From Stomoxys calcitrans (taxonomy: Eukaryota > Arthropoda > Insecta > Diptera > Muscidae): a DNA stretch of 64,000 bases. Where the stretch lies: contig NC_081553.1 of the NCBI RefSeq assembly GCF_963082655.1, forward strand, positions 225,279,570 to 225,343,569. The letters run 5' to 3'. The notes under the pieces are model-generated. The model worked only from the letters and a program-made list of their open reading frames with translations. It did not search any database and was not told where the DNA came from. A program made the position numbers and the translations under genes. Shown in pieces: positions 46,925 to 59,690 of this stretch (positions within the stretch are counted from its first letter, which is position 1; each line of letters begins with the position of its first letter).

Positions 46925-47480
46925 GGCAGATTTAGTTCGAAGATGAGGTATATCGGGCTATATCTTCATATAGCCCCCATATGGATCTATGTGACGATAT
47001 AAAGTTTTGCGTACATTAAAGGCGCATTTATTACCCAATAGCGCCCGAAATCTGTACCGAATATGGGGCTGATCGATTTATAGGTTGATATATCTGTCAT
47101 ATAGACCGATCTCATGATTTAAGATCTTGAGCCCTTAAAAGCCCCATTTATTACCAGATTTCGCTCAATGGGTTGTATAAGACAATTCGATATCAATAGC
47201 GATTTCGCTGAAATTTGATACAGTGAACGGTCTTAGGGTCCTCGCCTACCGAGCCGAGTATAGTTCGCATCAGACCATATTTTGATACAGTCCTTATACT
47301 GATCGACCTTCCAACTAAAAGGTCTTGGGCCCATAAATGATGTATTTATTGTCAGATTTTGCCGAGATTTGGAGCAATGGATTGTGTTGGATTCCTCGAC
47401 TTTTGTGCTGAATTTGGTCCATATTTGGATAAACCTGCCATATGGACCTATTTGCCAATTTTGTAGGCAACTTCATTTCA
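46925..47480 (+). mobile_element. Diverged GTCY-type array
   Basis: Diverged units of about 150 bp with CATATAGACCGATCTCATGA, ATTTATTACCAGATTTCGCT and GATACAGTGAACGG. No leader or microsatellite is visible, so this is an array fragment. Confidence 0.6.
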
Positions 47481-48928
47481 TTCTCTTATTTCTGAATTAA
47501 GGCTCTCGTATCAGGCGTCGAGTCTAAAATCTATCACAGAGTATAAGATATTCCATAAGTCTTTTCCACTCTAAAGAATTTCTCTTTTATTAATTTTTTT
47601 TTAATTTTTATATATTATTTTTGTTTTAATTATCATATATATATTTTTTTTTATTAATTTTAATCAATCTATTAGCTTTTAATTTCATACATCTTCAATT
47701 GCTAATTAACTGCAGCTTAACAAATTTAAATTCAAAATCAAAAATTTGATAATGTTTTTGTAACTCTCTTTATTCTGTTTAAATTAATTAAAAAAAAAAG
47801 AAAACCAAAAATAAAAAAAAACACACACACACTCTCAAAAATCGAAAATATCACTCCACTCTTATCACACACTTTCAAACTCTTAAAGACAAAAATCAAA
47901 AGAACATTTTTATCACAGTACTCAAATGCTTATAGTTTTACTACTCCCTCTATATTTCGTTTTTGGTTTGTGATAATTCTCGTTAAATCGCTCACTCTCT
48001 ATGTCTCTCTCTCTCTCTTAATCTAACTCAAACTATCTCTATTTCGGTTTCTCTCTCTCTCACTCTCTGAGTGAAATGAGAAAGACCAAGTTGTTAAAAT
48101 TATGATTTGAAACCTTTTGGCTTTAGTTTAGTTTATCAAAGAAAAAAGAACTTTAAGCGCGAGCACTGTAATTATTGAGTTAAAGCACACACGCTGACCC
48201 TATCTCTCTTCTACTTGCTCTATAAATATCTCAAAACCAAACTCTCAATCTCGCTCTCTATCTTTGTATTTTTTTTTTTAAGTAACTGTCTGTCAAAGTT
48301 TCTTTCTCAAATTATCTTAACTTACTTAGACTCTGAAATAACACTGATTTGTGAGCAAAAAACAAAAAATAAAAGAAATGCGTTAAAGTTTTGTTATACA
48401 AAAATAATAAAAAAAAAGTATAACGTTTTCCGTTGAGCTCTTTTAAAAAAAATTGATTTGGATTTTTCTTTTTTGCTCATTAAACTATTTCGGTTTGTGG
48501 TTCTCTCTTGTTTACTCTTAATATTCAGCTAAGTATTCTAGTTTCTCTTTTAAGTTGTCTTTTCTTTTCTTTTCTCTTTAAAAAAAGTTCCCTAAGGAAC
48601 CATGCACCTTTATTGTAGATTTTAAGTTTAATATAAGTTTTATTATATTTGTTTATTTTTTTTTAAATTTTGTTTTATTTTATTTTATTTTCATGTTTAT
48701 TTTCTGACTTGGTTGATTATTTTCGTTTTCTTTTTTCAATTTTTTTTTTCCTTTGAAAAAAAAAACTAAAAATGAAATTTGAAAATTAAAAAAAAAATAT
48801 ATACACGACCTCAATCAACACTTTACTACACAACAACAAAACAAACCAACAACTTTCAATAATGAAAAAAAAAAACAAACGCATCGATCAATGTCTTTAA
48901 AAATAATCTCAAAAACCCTTAAAACCAG
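47481..48928. other. Intron sequence before the sixth visible Sap47 exon
   Basis: Low-complexity AT-rich DNA with CT-rich tracts near 47985-48070 and 48181-48262. It is free of recognised transposons. The acceptor at 48928 lacks a good pyrimidine tract, being preceded by A-rich CTCAAAAACCCTTAAAACCAG. Confidence 0.6.
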
Positions 48929-49243
48929 TTAAAGTTTCCCAAACAAAAGAAACTTCAGCTTCAAATGATAAATCCCTTGTGAAATCTGATCAAACATCAT
49001 CATCCAAAAATGATGCCTCCTCCTCCTCCTCAAAGTCAGAGACTACTGGCAATTTGTGCATTACCCAAGAGCCTCAAAAGGCTGTGCGTTTAGCATCAAC
49101 CTCCGAGTCAGAGTTTGTTTCCGATGCCTTCCAAACGACCACAGATAGTGATTTGGAAGAAATTAAAGATGGCATGCGCAAACTCGGCATCGATAGTATG
49201 ACCCAACAATTACAAACCTCTACGAATGTCTTGAGTAATGATG
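48929..49243 (+). CDS. Sap47: Sap47 exon (sixth visible): Ser-rich linker and conserved acidic helix
   Basis: A 315-nt exon. Two bases complete a Val codon, then KVSQTKETSASNDKS and a Ser/Lys-rich stretch lead into the conserved block SESEFVSDAFQTTTDSDLEE, IKDGMRKLGIDSMTQQ. That block matches the post-BSD region of fly Sap47. The exon ends one base into a codon before gtaaga. The frame is open throughout. A second in-phase AG six bases downstream of the chosen acceptor could shorten the exon by two residues. The expected final exon, which in flies carries a Trp-containing acidic C-terminus, was not found between here and the window end. Confidence 0.9.
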
Positions 49244-49554
49244 GTAAGAATTTTAATTTTCTTTTCATTTTCTTTTAGTTTATTTAAAATTATTTTAAAT
49301 TAACTTCATTTATGTTGGTTTTTTGTCCTCAGTTTTTCCAATTTGTGTCTTCTGTTTAGTTGCATTTTGTCATGTTGATTTAAAAAAAAAAAAACTCTTT
49401 TGTATGCTTTCTATGTAAATATACATTAGGTTTTGTTTGTTGTAAATATTTTTGGATTCATTTCTTGGTTAATTTTTATGTAACACTTAAGCCATTACTA
49501 TAAAATCGTTTAAAAGCCTTCTTTTTCTGAGGATCTGATATCGACTATAAGAGA
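49244..49554. other. Intron start after the sixth visible exon
   Basis: AT-rich with no feature recognised. The next GTCY array begins at about 49555. Confidence 0.6.
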
Positions 49555-50937
49555 CTAATCTCTTACGTGTTATGCTATTATATGACAGCTATACCAGATG
49601 ATGAACCGATTTGAATCATACTTAACACAGTTATTAGAAGTGATAAGAAAACACCACGTGCAAAATTTCAGTTAAATCGGACGAGAATTGCGCCCTTTAG
49701 AGGCTCAAGAAGTCAAGACCCAAGATCGGTTTATATGGCAGGTATATCAAAACATAAACCGATTTTAACCATACTTGGCTCAGTTGTTAAAAGTGATACC
49801 AAAACACCACGCGCAAAATTTCTGCCAAATTGGATGAGAATTGCGCCCTCTAGAGGCTCAAGAAGTCAAGATCCCAGATCGTTGTATATGACAGCTATAC
49901 CAGATGATGAACCGATTTGAATCATATTTAACACAGTTGTTGAAAGTGATACCAAAACATCACGTGCACAATTTCAGTCAACTCGGACGAGTATTGCGCC
50001 CTCTAGAGGCTCAAGAAGTAAAGACCCAAGATCGTTTTATATGGCAGCTATATCAAAACATTGACCGATTTAAACCATACTTAGCACAGTTGTTGAAAGT
50101 GGTACCAAAACACCACGCGCAAAATTTCTGCCAAATTGGATGAGAATTGCGCCCTCTAGAGGCTCAAGAAGTCAAGATCCCAGATCGTTGTATATGACAG
50201 CTATACCAGATGATGAACCGATTTGAATCATATTTAACACAGTTGTTCGAAGTGATACCAAAACATCCCGTGCACAATTTCAGTCAACTCGGACGAGTAT
50301 TGCGCCCTCTAGAGGCTCAAGAAGTAAAGACCCAAGATCGGTTTATATGGCAGCTATATCAAAACATAGACCGATTTAAACCATACTTAGCACAGTTGTT
50401 GAAAGTGGTACCAAAACATCATGTGCAAAATTTCAGTCCAATCGGACGAGAATTGCACCCTCCAGAGGCTCCAGAAGTTAAGATACCAGATCGGTTTATA
50501 TGGCAGCTATACCAGATAATGAACCAATTTGAATCATACTTAGCACAGTTGTTGGAAGTGATACCAAAACACCACGTGCAAAATTTCAGTCAACTCAGAC
50601 GAGAAATGCGCCCTCTAGAGGCTCAAGAAGTCAAGACCCAAGATCGGTTTATATAACATCTATATCAAAACATGCACCGATTTGGCCCATTTACAATCCC
50701 AACCGACCTACACTAATAAGAAGTATTTGTGCAAAATTTCAAGCAGCTAGCTTTAATCCTTCGAAGGATAGCGTGCTTTCGACAGACAGACGGACGGACA
50801 TGGCTAGATCGACTAAAAATGACATGACAATCAAGAATATATATACTTTATTATGGGGTCTCAGACGCATATTTCAAAGTGTTACAAACAGAATGAAGAA
50901 ATTAGTAAGCCCCCATCCTATGGTGGAGGGTATAAAA
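49555..50937 (-). mobile_element. GTCY-family element, array of about 160 bp
   Basis: About seven units with GAGGCTCAAGAAGTCAAGAC, CGGTTTATATGGCAGCTATA and TGATACCAAAACACCACG. Several adjacent units are nearly identical in a two-unit pattern, suggesting recent duplication. The right end has ACAGACAGACGGACGGACAT, then CCCCCATCCTATGGTGGAGG and TATAAAAAC. The long open frame at 50210-50656 is a translation of the repeats. Confidence 0.85.
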
Positions 50938-52480
50938 ACAAGTGAAAAGGCTTTAAATTCGGCCGGGCCGAACTTTGGAAACCCACCGCCTCGGGTATAT
51001 ATAAAAACCACCTTTCGTCATAATCCGGTCAAAAATGCATATTTTATGCCCCCATAGCAGCTATATCGAAATATGGTCCGATTTGGACCAAATTTGCCCT
51101 GGACATTGAGTGGTCTAATAAGTACAAGCCATTGTTCAATTTTGGTAGCAATATCCAAATATAGACCAACTTGAATCATATACGATAAGGATGTCGAAAA
51201 GTCTAACATAAGTCACTGTGGCAAATTTCAGCGAAATCGAAGTATAAATGCGGCTCTTGGGGGACCAAGACTTTAAATCGAGAGATCGGTCTACATGGCA
51301 GCTATATCTAAAACTGCATCGATCTGAGCCAAATTGAAGGAGGATATCGAAGGCCCTAACACAACTCACTGTACCAAGTTTCGGCTAAATCGGACAATAA
51401 ACGCGCTTTTTATGGCCCCGAAATCTTAAATCGGGAGATCGGTCTATATGGCAGCTATATCCAAGTCTGGACCGATCTGAGTCACATTAGAGAAAGTTGT
51501 CGTAGAGCCCAACACAAGTCACTCTCTCAAATTTCAGCGAAATCGGACAATAAATGCGCCTTTTATGGCCCCAAAACCTTAAATCGAGAGATCGGTCTAT
51601 ATGGAAGCTATATCCAAATCAAGACCGATTTTGGCCAAATTGCAAAAAGATGTCGAGAGGCCTAACACAACTCACTGTCCCAAGTTTCGACGACATCGGA
51701 CAATAAATGCGCCTTTTATGGACCCAAACCCAATTAGCTATATCCAAATCTGGACCGATCTGGGCCAAATTCAAGAAATTTGTCGAAAGGCCTAATTTAA
51801 CTCACTGTCCCAAATTTCGGCGACATCGGACAATAAATGCGCCTTTAATGGCTCCAAAACCTTAAATCGAGAAATCGGTCTATATGGCAGATATAACCAA
51901 ATCTGGACCGATCTGAGCCAAATTGCAGAAGTATGTCGAGGGGCCTAATTTAACTCACTGTCCCAAATTTCGGCGACATCGAACAATAAATGCGCCTTTT
52001 ATGAGCCTAAAACCTCAAATCGAGAGATCGGTCTATATGACAGCTATATCCAAATCTGGACCGATCTGCGCCAAATAAAAGAAGGATGTCGAAGGGCCTA
52101 ACACAACTCACTGTCCCAAATTTCGGCGAAATCGGACAATAAATGCGCCTTTTAGGGGCACAACGCCTTAAATCGAGAGATCGGTCTATATGGCAGCTAT
52201 ATCCGAATCTGGACCGATCTGGGCCACATTAAAGAAAGCTGTCGAAGAACCCAACGCAACTCGCTGTCCCAAATTTTGGCAAAATCGCGCCTTTTATGGG
52301 CTCATATCCTTAAACCGAGAGATCGGTCTATATTGCAGCTATAACCAAATCTGGACTGATCTGGGCCACATTTGGAGAAAGTTGTCGAAGAACCTAACGC
52401 AACTCGCTGTCCCAAATTTCCGCGAAATCGGACAATAAATGCGCCTTTAATGGGCCTAAAACCTTATATCGAGACATTGA
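50938..52480 (-). mobile_element. GTCY-family element abutting the previous one
   Basis: It starts AGTGAAAAGGCTTTAAATTC with GGCCGGGCCGAAC and CACCGCCTCGGGTATATAT. That matches the left end of the element at 34742. About nine units follow with CAATAAATGCGCCTTTTATG and ATCGGTCTATATGGCAGCTA. The right side is cut at about 52480 by a LINE fragment. Confidence 0.8.
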
Positions 52481-52484
52481 TGCA

Positions 52485-52960
52485 TGGGCCTTACCATCTT
52501 CCTCAAATAGTTTAGCCGGCAACCCATCGGCTCATGCTGCCTAATTGTACTTTAACTATGCTGCTACTATGTTCACCCCATTTTAGTTAAACTGTTTACA
52601 CTGAATACACCGCTCTGGTGCCAATTATTGGAAACACAGCATTCTTCTAGCCAGATTAAGCAGATGAGCTAATGTATGCGACCTACCAATATTCTTATAT
52701 GGTTTGGCTAACAAACCATCGGCTCCTGCTGCCTTATTGTTATTCATCCAATTTACTTCTACGCTGACCCCATGTTTACTAAGCAGTAAGCATTCAATAT
52801 TGAAATCCTCGTCGGCACTACAATTGGATAACAGTATGATACAGGAAATTTCTTCCAGCAGAAAAGACGTAACCTCTTTCGATTTTTTTCAATACCTCTC
52901 CTTCGTTTGGTACGTTGCTACCAACTGCAGAATTGTAGTACTTGCATATTTTTAGTGGTA
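52485..52960 (-). pseudogene. RTE-like LINE reverse transcriptase fragments
   Basis: The minus strand encodes NNKAAGADGLLAKPYKN, followed by a region matching the same part of the element at 1322-3966. A second, shorter copy of the AGADGL region lies at about 52490-52560. Both are full of stops. Confidence 0.65.
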
Positions 52961-52964
52961 CTAG

Positions 52965-53278
52965 CTCACTTTTGCAAATTTCAGCGAAATCGGGTAATAA
53001 ATAAAGCTTTTATGGGCTTCAGACCCTTTATCGGGAGATCGGTCTATATGGCAGCTTTATCTAAATATAGTCCGATCTGAACCATATTTGGGCCGTGAGG
53101 CTTAAAAAAACTCACTGTTGCAAATTTCAGCGAAATCGGATAAAAAAAAGCTTTTATGGGTTACAGACTCATCATCGGGAGATCTAGATCTATGGAGTCC
53201 TAGACCAATATTTCGAGGTCTTACAAATGGAATGACTAGACTAGTATACCACCATCCAAAGGTGGTGGGTACAAAAAG
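52965..53278 (-). mobile_element. GTCY-family element right end
   Basis: About two units (ATCGGGAGATCGGTCTATAT, TTTCAGCGAAATCGG) are followed by GACCAATATTTCGAGGTCTT, CTAGTATACCACC and AAAGGTGGTGGGTAC. The GTCY tract itself has been lost. It may be the missing right end of the element at 50938-52480. Confidence 0.65.
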
Positions 53279-55159
53279 GTTCCTAAGGACACTCGAGTTC
53301 AGATTTACGATTTATTTTATGGAAGAGGCAATTGTTTGCCATTGGGCCACTATATTACCGGGACAAGGAGATTTTTCTTCAGGTTGATCCTGCTGTTGCC
53401 GCTCTGATGCATCTGCAGAATAGCAACGCCCAGCTTAATCAGTTTTACTTCTTGTTATTTGATATGAATCACGATATGTTGTAACCTATAGCTGCCAACC
53501 GCGACGGAGGCTGCCTGCCTCAATCCATTATCGATTAATTCCTCGTACAAGCTACAGGACACATGTCAAACGGCTGTTTAACGATTTTATAGTGCAATTT
53601 TGTAAATTTTTATGTATGGTGTTTTTTGTTTTTTTGTCTTTTGTTTCATGTATTTCGTTAATCATCCTTCTCGTTTAAGTTTCATACATTCTATTTAATA
53701 TTCAGTTTTTTTGCTTTTATTTCACTTCCAACTTTTGTGTTGTTTTTTGTTTTTTTATTACTCCATTAAATGCCATTTTGTTGTAAACGCAAACAACAAT
53801 TAAACCGAAATGGCAGACAGATTAGTGTTAATTCAAACTCAATTTAAGAGAAAAAAATTAAAGAAAAAAAAAACAACAACAAAAAATCCAACTTTGTCTA
53901 CGTATCTCTCTCTCATATGTCATTCATGTATTTCAATGGCCAAGAACCAACCAACAATGCAACAACTTCATCACCATCAACTACAGCAACATTTTGTCAT
54001 TTCAACTGCAAAAACCATATTTTTTTCAATCATAATAACAAATTGTAATTATTAATATTTGAAAAAATTTTATTAACAACAACAAAATTTATACAATTTA
54101 GAATAATTAACAATTTTTTTCTTAGTAAATTATTTGCACGTTTTTCTTAAAACTTAAAAAAAAAACTATAAAATATTCTTTTTACTTTTTTTTGTTCAAA
54201 TTATAATTAGCAATTAAAACAAAAAGTAAATCATGTTTGGATTCATACTTAAATGAAATAAGTATGGAAAATATTAAAAAAAAGTCGATTTGAAGAGGTT
54301 TCGGAGTAGAGACAGTCTACAATTTAGCTTTGTTGACAATTTGTCTTTGTGGGTCTACAGGCTGCATATTTACCATGCTGGCTGCATATGCTTCCATACC
54401 ATACACAGATAAAAATAATTTTGAAAAACAACAACTTTGGTCGAAAAAATAACTACGAAAGTTGTTAATTTTCCTGCAACAATTTATTTTGAATCTCAGC
54501 GACCCAAAGAACAAATTTGTTGTTAAAAGGCGCTCTTTTTACGCCAACATACAACAACAATATATCTATAAGCATGAGAAATACCATCCAACCAACCAAC
54601 GCATGTGCTTTGCTTCGGGTGATGATGTTTTCGTTATTTTTTTTTCGGTCTCGTGCTGCTTTGTCTCGTTCGTTTTACTGCTGCTCTCAGGGTTTCCCCT
54701 GTCACTCTCTACTAACCCTTAAAAATAAATTTCGGTGCCGCAGAATATTGAACTCATGATCTCATGTTTGTTACCTTGCACACCTGGTTTTGCAAGTCAT
54801 GAATGGCATGGGAGTTTTGTGCTCCACATCGTAGTACGCCTATTTTAATAACTACCTCAAATAAAGAATTTGTTGAAAGTCAACAAAATTTCAATAATTT
54901 TGTCTGTCAAGTCTTTTGTAGTGACTTACTTACGTACTTCAACAAATAATGCCTCAATAATAATATTTTAAATATTTTAAAATATATTTATATTTGAGGT
55001 CCCTCAACTGCACGAACTTGCACCAATTCAATATTTTGGATTATTTTGTAAAAATTAATTTTTGGTAATATACCAAAAACCAAAACTTAAGAAACAGTAA
55101 AACGGAAAACAAAATTCAGGGATAAAGTCATCAGTTAAAGTAAACGCCTTCTATAGTTT
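53279..55159. other. Non-coding intron or 3' region
   Basis: 53280-53600 is GC-richer and unidentified. After that come A-rich tracts with AACAACAA runs. No exon could be placed here with confidence. Confidence 0.5.
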
Positions 55160-56918
55160 TAAGAACCCAAAGCAAGACATTGGTTTAGATGGAGGCTATA
55201 TTAGGTTATATACTGAAGTCATTGTGCAAAATAAAATCCAAATTTGATAAAAACGTTACCCTCAAGAGGCTCAAGAAGTTAAATCGGGAGATCGGTTTAT
55301 TTGGGAGCTATATCGGGTTATAGACCGATTTGAACCATACTCCACTTTGTTCTATCTTACGCCCAAATATACCTCTGTGGAAAATTTTAAAACTATTTGT
55401 GAACTCTAACTATATTTGTCCAACGAATTCACTATGAAGCAACATTGTGCGCCGGGGTACTGGGACCAACTATGAATGCATCACTTAAGGCAAGACAGAA
55501 TCACCACTTTTACGAAGGCAGAAACAAGAAAGGCTAAGCGCTGTGATGTAATGGCAAGTTGTCTCATGGATCATGGCAAATTGTGGAAGGTCATGTCAAC
55601 ACGATCGGGGTAGGTTGAGTTTGTAGATGGGCTCGTCGGACTTTATATAATACCCTCATAGACCCATATCCCAATTTATGATTTTAAGCTCATAAGAGCC
55701 GCATTTATTGTCCGATTCCGATGAAATTGGACATGGCAAGTCAACAAGTCTATATTTGGATATAGCTGCCATATATACCGATATCCCGACTCATGGTCTA
55801 AGGTTCATAAAATGATCACTTTTCACCCAATTTCACTTAAAATTTGGCACAGCGAGTTATGTTGCCGAGTATGGTACAGATGGATCTACATTTCGATACA
55901 GCTGCCATTATGCCGATCTCTCCATTAAGGGTATTTTGCCCTTAAAAGATGATTTTACACGATTTCGTTGAAATTTGGCACTGCGAGATGTGTTAGGTTC
56001 CTTAATATTCCTGCTAAGTGTGATCTAGATTGGTATTTATATTTGGATATATCTGCCATAAATGCCGATTAAAGTTATTGGTCCCATAAAAGACGCATTC
56101 ATTAAATGATTTCGTTAAAGTTTGGCACAAATTGTCCAATGCATATTTATATATAGCTGCCATATATACCGATCTCCTGATTTGAGGTCTTGGGCCCATT
56201 AAACACGCATTTATTACCCTATTTCGCTGAAATTGAACGCAACGCTAGGCCTCTCAGCATTTTGCCGAATATAGTCCAGATTGGTATATTATTACCCGAT
56301 TTCACTCAAACGTGTCACAGTGAGCTGTGTTAGGTCTTTCGATCTCCCTGTTGAGTATGGTTTACATCGCATCGTATTGGGATATAGCACCCAAATAGAC
56401 CCACGGTTTCACGGGCTCAAAAAAGTTCTCAAGAAGCTCCTATTGGACTGAAATTCAGCACGTTATGTTCGGTTACGAGTTCCAACAATTGTGCTAAGAA
56501 TGGTTCTAACCGCTGCATAACCTGACATCTTGAGCTCCTAAAAGGTGCAATTATTATTCTGTTAGCCTGAACTTTAGCCATAATGTTCTGTTACGACTTC
56601 CAACAATCGTGCCAAGTATGGTCCATATCGGTCCCATATAATCCTATCTCCCTATTTGACGCCTTGAGCCCCGGGATGGAGCGCAATTGTTCTGCGATTT
56701 GGTTGAAATTTTATAGCTAGTGTTTTATTATACCTTCCAACTATTGTGTCAAGTATGGTTTAAATCGGTGTATAACCTGATATAGCTCCGATGTGAACCG
56801 ATTTTCTGAATTGACATCTTGAGCTCCCAGAAGCCGCAATTTTTACCCGATTGGGCTGAAATTAAGCTCGTAATGTCCTGCCAAGTATGATCCGAATATA
56901 TTCTCTGTAGAAAGTATG
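55160..56918 (+). mobile_element. Old, mixed GTCY-type arrays
   Basis: Strongly diverged units of several types: GATATAGCTGCCATATATAC, ATTTCGTTGAAATTTGGCAC, TTGAGCTCCCAGAAGCCGC. The leftmost part (55240-55345) is in the opposite orientation. No complete end or microsatellite remains. Confidence 0.6.
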
Positions 56919-56919
56919 G

Positions 56920-57188
56920 AGGCCACCGTAGCGCAGAGGTTAGCATGCCCGCCTATAACGCAGAAAATCAGACATTTTTCAGCGTTGGTTATCCCTTCCT
57001 AATGCTGGGGACATTTGTGAGATACTTTGCCATGTAATAACTTTACCCCAAAGAGGTGTCGTACTCGGTTATAAAAAGAAAGTCCCTCATCATTGAGCTT
57101 AAAATTGAATGGGACAGCACTCATTGATTTGTTGGAAGTTTGCCCCAGTTCCTTAATGGAATGTTCATGAGCAAATTTGTATTTGCAG
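56920..57188 (+). repeat. SINE-A copy with shortened head
   Basis: GGAGGCCACCGTAGCGCAGA and GGTTAGCATGCCCGCCTATA are intact, but the B-box segment is replaced by a short AT-rich join (GCAGAAAATCAGAC). Body and tail follow normally. The internal promoter is therefore broken. Confidence 0.85.
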
Positions 57189-57316
57189 GAAAAATGGACA
57201 TTCCAAATGCAGATTTGCAAATCATTTCCCTTAAATCGTTTGCCGGGGTAGTCTATATTAAGGGGGTCAAGAGCCAAGGGCTCTTTAATCATATTTTCTT
57301 ATATTTAATTCCTAAA

Positions 57317-57385
57317 AAAGCCGCTGTAGCTGAGTTGGTAGCTAACTCGTGTTACCATTCCCTCACAGGCTGAGATCTGTCGCTT
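57317..57385 (+). repeat. SINE-B head fragment
   Basis: GCCGCTGTAGCTGAGTTGGT resembles the A-box region of the SINE at 44082-44248. The rest is too diverged to follow. Confidence 0.5.
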
Positions 57386-58670
57386 CCTTAATATCACTTT
57401 GTACAAAAAATGTCTATATAAGTCTGATTTCAGACTTCTGACCATAAAACTACCATTTTCTTATCCAAACTATCCACTTCAAATGCTATAATATTGTAAT
57501 ATTTTCCATATCAAAGTTATTTCAATACAAATGTTCAATTAACTCATTCCAATTCTCTTTTGGCATTCTATATTTTTTAACTCCTTTTGTACATTTTATT
57601 ACATATAATTTTTTCTAGTAATTTTTTAATTTAGTTTAATCTTACCATACATTAACTCAATTTGATCCCAAAAAAAAAAAGCAAATAAATCGTCACCAGA
57701 ACGAAATATTTCGAAACCACCTACCTATTTTTCATTTATGTACAAACAATCAATCAATCAATCAAAATTTAAACAAAAAGAATTTTCTGAAAATACAACC
57801 CTGTAAATGTTGTATATTTTTCTCTTTTTTTTCTTCTATTTTTTCTCTTTTTTCTTTTTTTTTTGGTATCGAAAATAACCGTTAATCGTAATCTAATGAA
57901 ATTTTTTTGAAACAAAATAAAACAGCTTTTACATTTAATTACTAAACAAAACCAATCGTCAAAAACCAAACCAAACCAAACAACAACAAAATGCAAATCC
58001 CGATTACTAATTATATACAACATACATATATATTATATATAGAGAAGAAAAAAACCTAATATGATTTTTTGTATAGAGAGTAACGACAACAACAAAACCA
58101 ACCAAAAAACAACAACAAATAATAATCCACTAAAAAGAAAATTGATCTACAATAAAAAGTAAAAAAACAAAAACTATAAAAACATATATAGACATAATAA
58201 TACTTATATAACGTTTCGCAAAGATGTTTTAACAAAAGTTGACAATGTTGAAGATGAAGATAGATGGTGGTGATGATGATGATGCAGCAACAGATGCTAA
58301 TCTCCAAAACGAACTCTATATCAAAGTATATCAATTTGTCTCCCCCTTTAATTATGCAAGCAAAAAAAAAACAAGAAAAAACAAATTCCTAGAAATTATT
58401 TTCGAAAATTTTCACTTTAAGGACAAAATTTGCCTACAGACCTCAATCAGTAGTATTGCACACACCCCAATCACTACACCAACACAACCCCAACATACCT
58501 AAACACTAACAAACCTATACTCCCTCTCACTCACAACCTATACTGTGACAGATACCACAAAACAAAAAAAAAATTAATAATGAAAAATATTTCATAACTA
58601 AAACAAAACAAAAACATCATTTCACATATATTATAAAAAACCACAAAGACGAATTAAAAAAAAATTATAA
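57386..58670. other. A-rich low-complexity stretch
   Basis: Runs of AACAACAAA, CAAACCAAACC, ATCAATCAATCA near 57749 and GATGATGATGATG near 58270. Open frames are compositional. Nothing supports a gene, though the composition is like that near the Sap47 exons. Confidence 0.5.
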
Positions 58671-59377
58671 AGTTTTCTCGATTTCTAGGGTGAAATAGCT
58701 TAAATTTTTGGTTAAAACATTTTAATTCGATAATAGAAGTTATCGATTTTCGATAAATGGAGCTGTTTGCTTTCGTAAATGGGTATTAACTGCAATGGAT
58801 TTCGTTGAAATTTCTAATATGATAACAAAATGTATCATTATTCGATACAAAGTATATTCGAATTCCGATGACAGTTTTACTGGAATTTCGACAACAGTTG
58901 TAATATAATTCCGATAATAGTTCTTTTCAAATTTCAATAGCCATTGTAATCGAATTTGGAATGGTTATAAACAAAATATCGATTTTTTATATTGACAAAC
59001 AAATAATCGATTTCTCGATTTCTGGGGTAATACAGCTTAAAAAGTGGTAATTCGATAATGAATTTTATCAATTTTCTATAAAAGGAGCTGTTTGTGTTTA
59101 TAAATGTGTGTTAACTTTGATACGATAAAAAAAATTATCGATTTTCTGATGCAAAGTAAATTCGAATTCCGATAACAGTTTTATTGGAATTTCGACAACA
59201 GTTGTAATAGTATTCCTATAATAGGATTTCGAATACTGATAAACAAATAAACGATTTTTTTATAATACAGTATCGATTTTCGATAACAAAAGCTATCCGT
59301 TTTCGATAACAAAAGCTACCGATTTTAGATTTTAATAAATTTAAACAAGCATCTTGTTTAATGGGTGTATAATTTGA

Positions 59378-59690
59378 GGACGACACCGTGCACAGAGTTT
59401 AGCATGTCGTTCATAACGCCGAACTCCTGAGTTTAAGTCCCGGTGTGAACATTAGGCAAAATTTTCAGCGGTGGTAACCCTCTTACTAAATTTGGCTGTA
59501 TTCGGGGGGTATACTTAGATGTTAAATCTTCTCTACCAAGTGATGTCGCTATGCGGCACGCCGTTCGGGCATAAAAAAGAAAGCCCCATATCACTGAGCT
59601 TAAACTTTAATCGGACTGCACTCATTGATATGAGAGAAGTACCACCTTTTCCTCAACGGAATGTTCATAGCAAATTTAGTAGTTTACAAA
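59378..59690 (+). repeat. SINE-A, full length but diverged
   Basis: The head ACACCGTGCACAGAGTTTAG and a weak B box (GAGTTTAAGTCCC) are followed by the body (GATGTCGCTATGCGGCACGC, CATAAAAAAGAAAGCCCC) and tail. It is inserted in the CGATA-rich region. Confidence 0.8.

Noticed and set aside
50210..50656. Open frame of 148 residues
   Set aside because: Also a translation of tandem GTCY units. The reading frame persists because the units are near multiples of three.
53810..54055. Open frame starting in an A-rich region near CAA repeats
   Set aside because: Composition-driven Lys/Thr/Gln-rich peptide with no domain or splice support.
58239..58502. Acidic open frame that might be the missing Sap47 C-terminus
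   Set aside because: It has the Asp run but none of the Trp-containing block expected, and no acceptor in the right phase.
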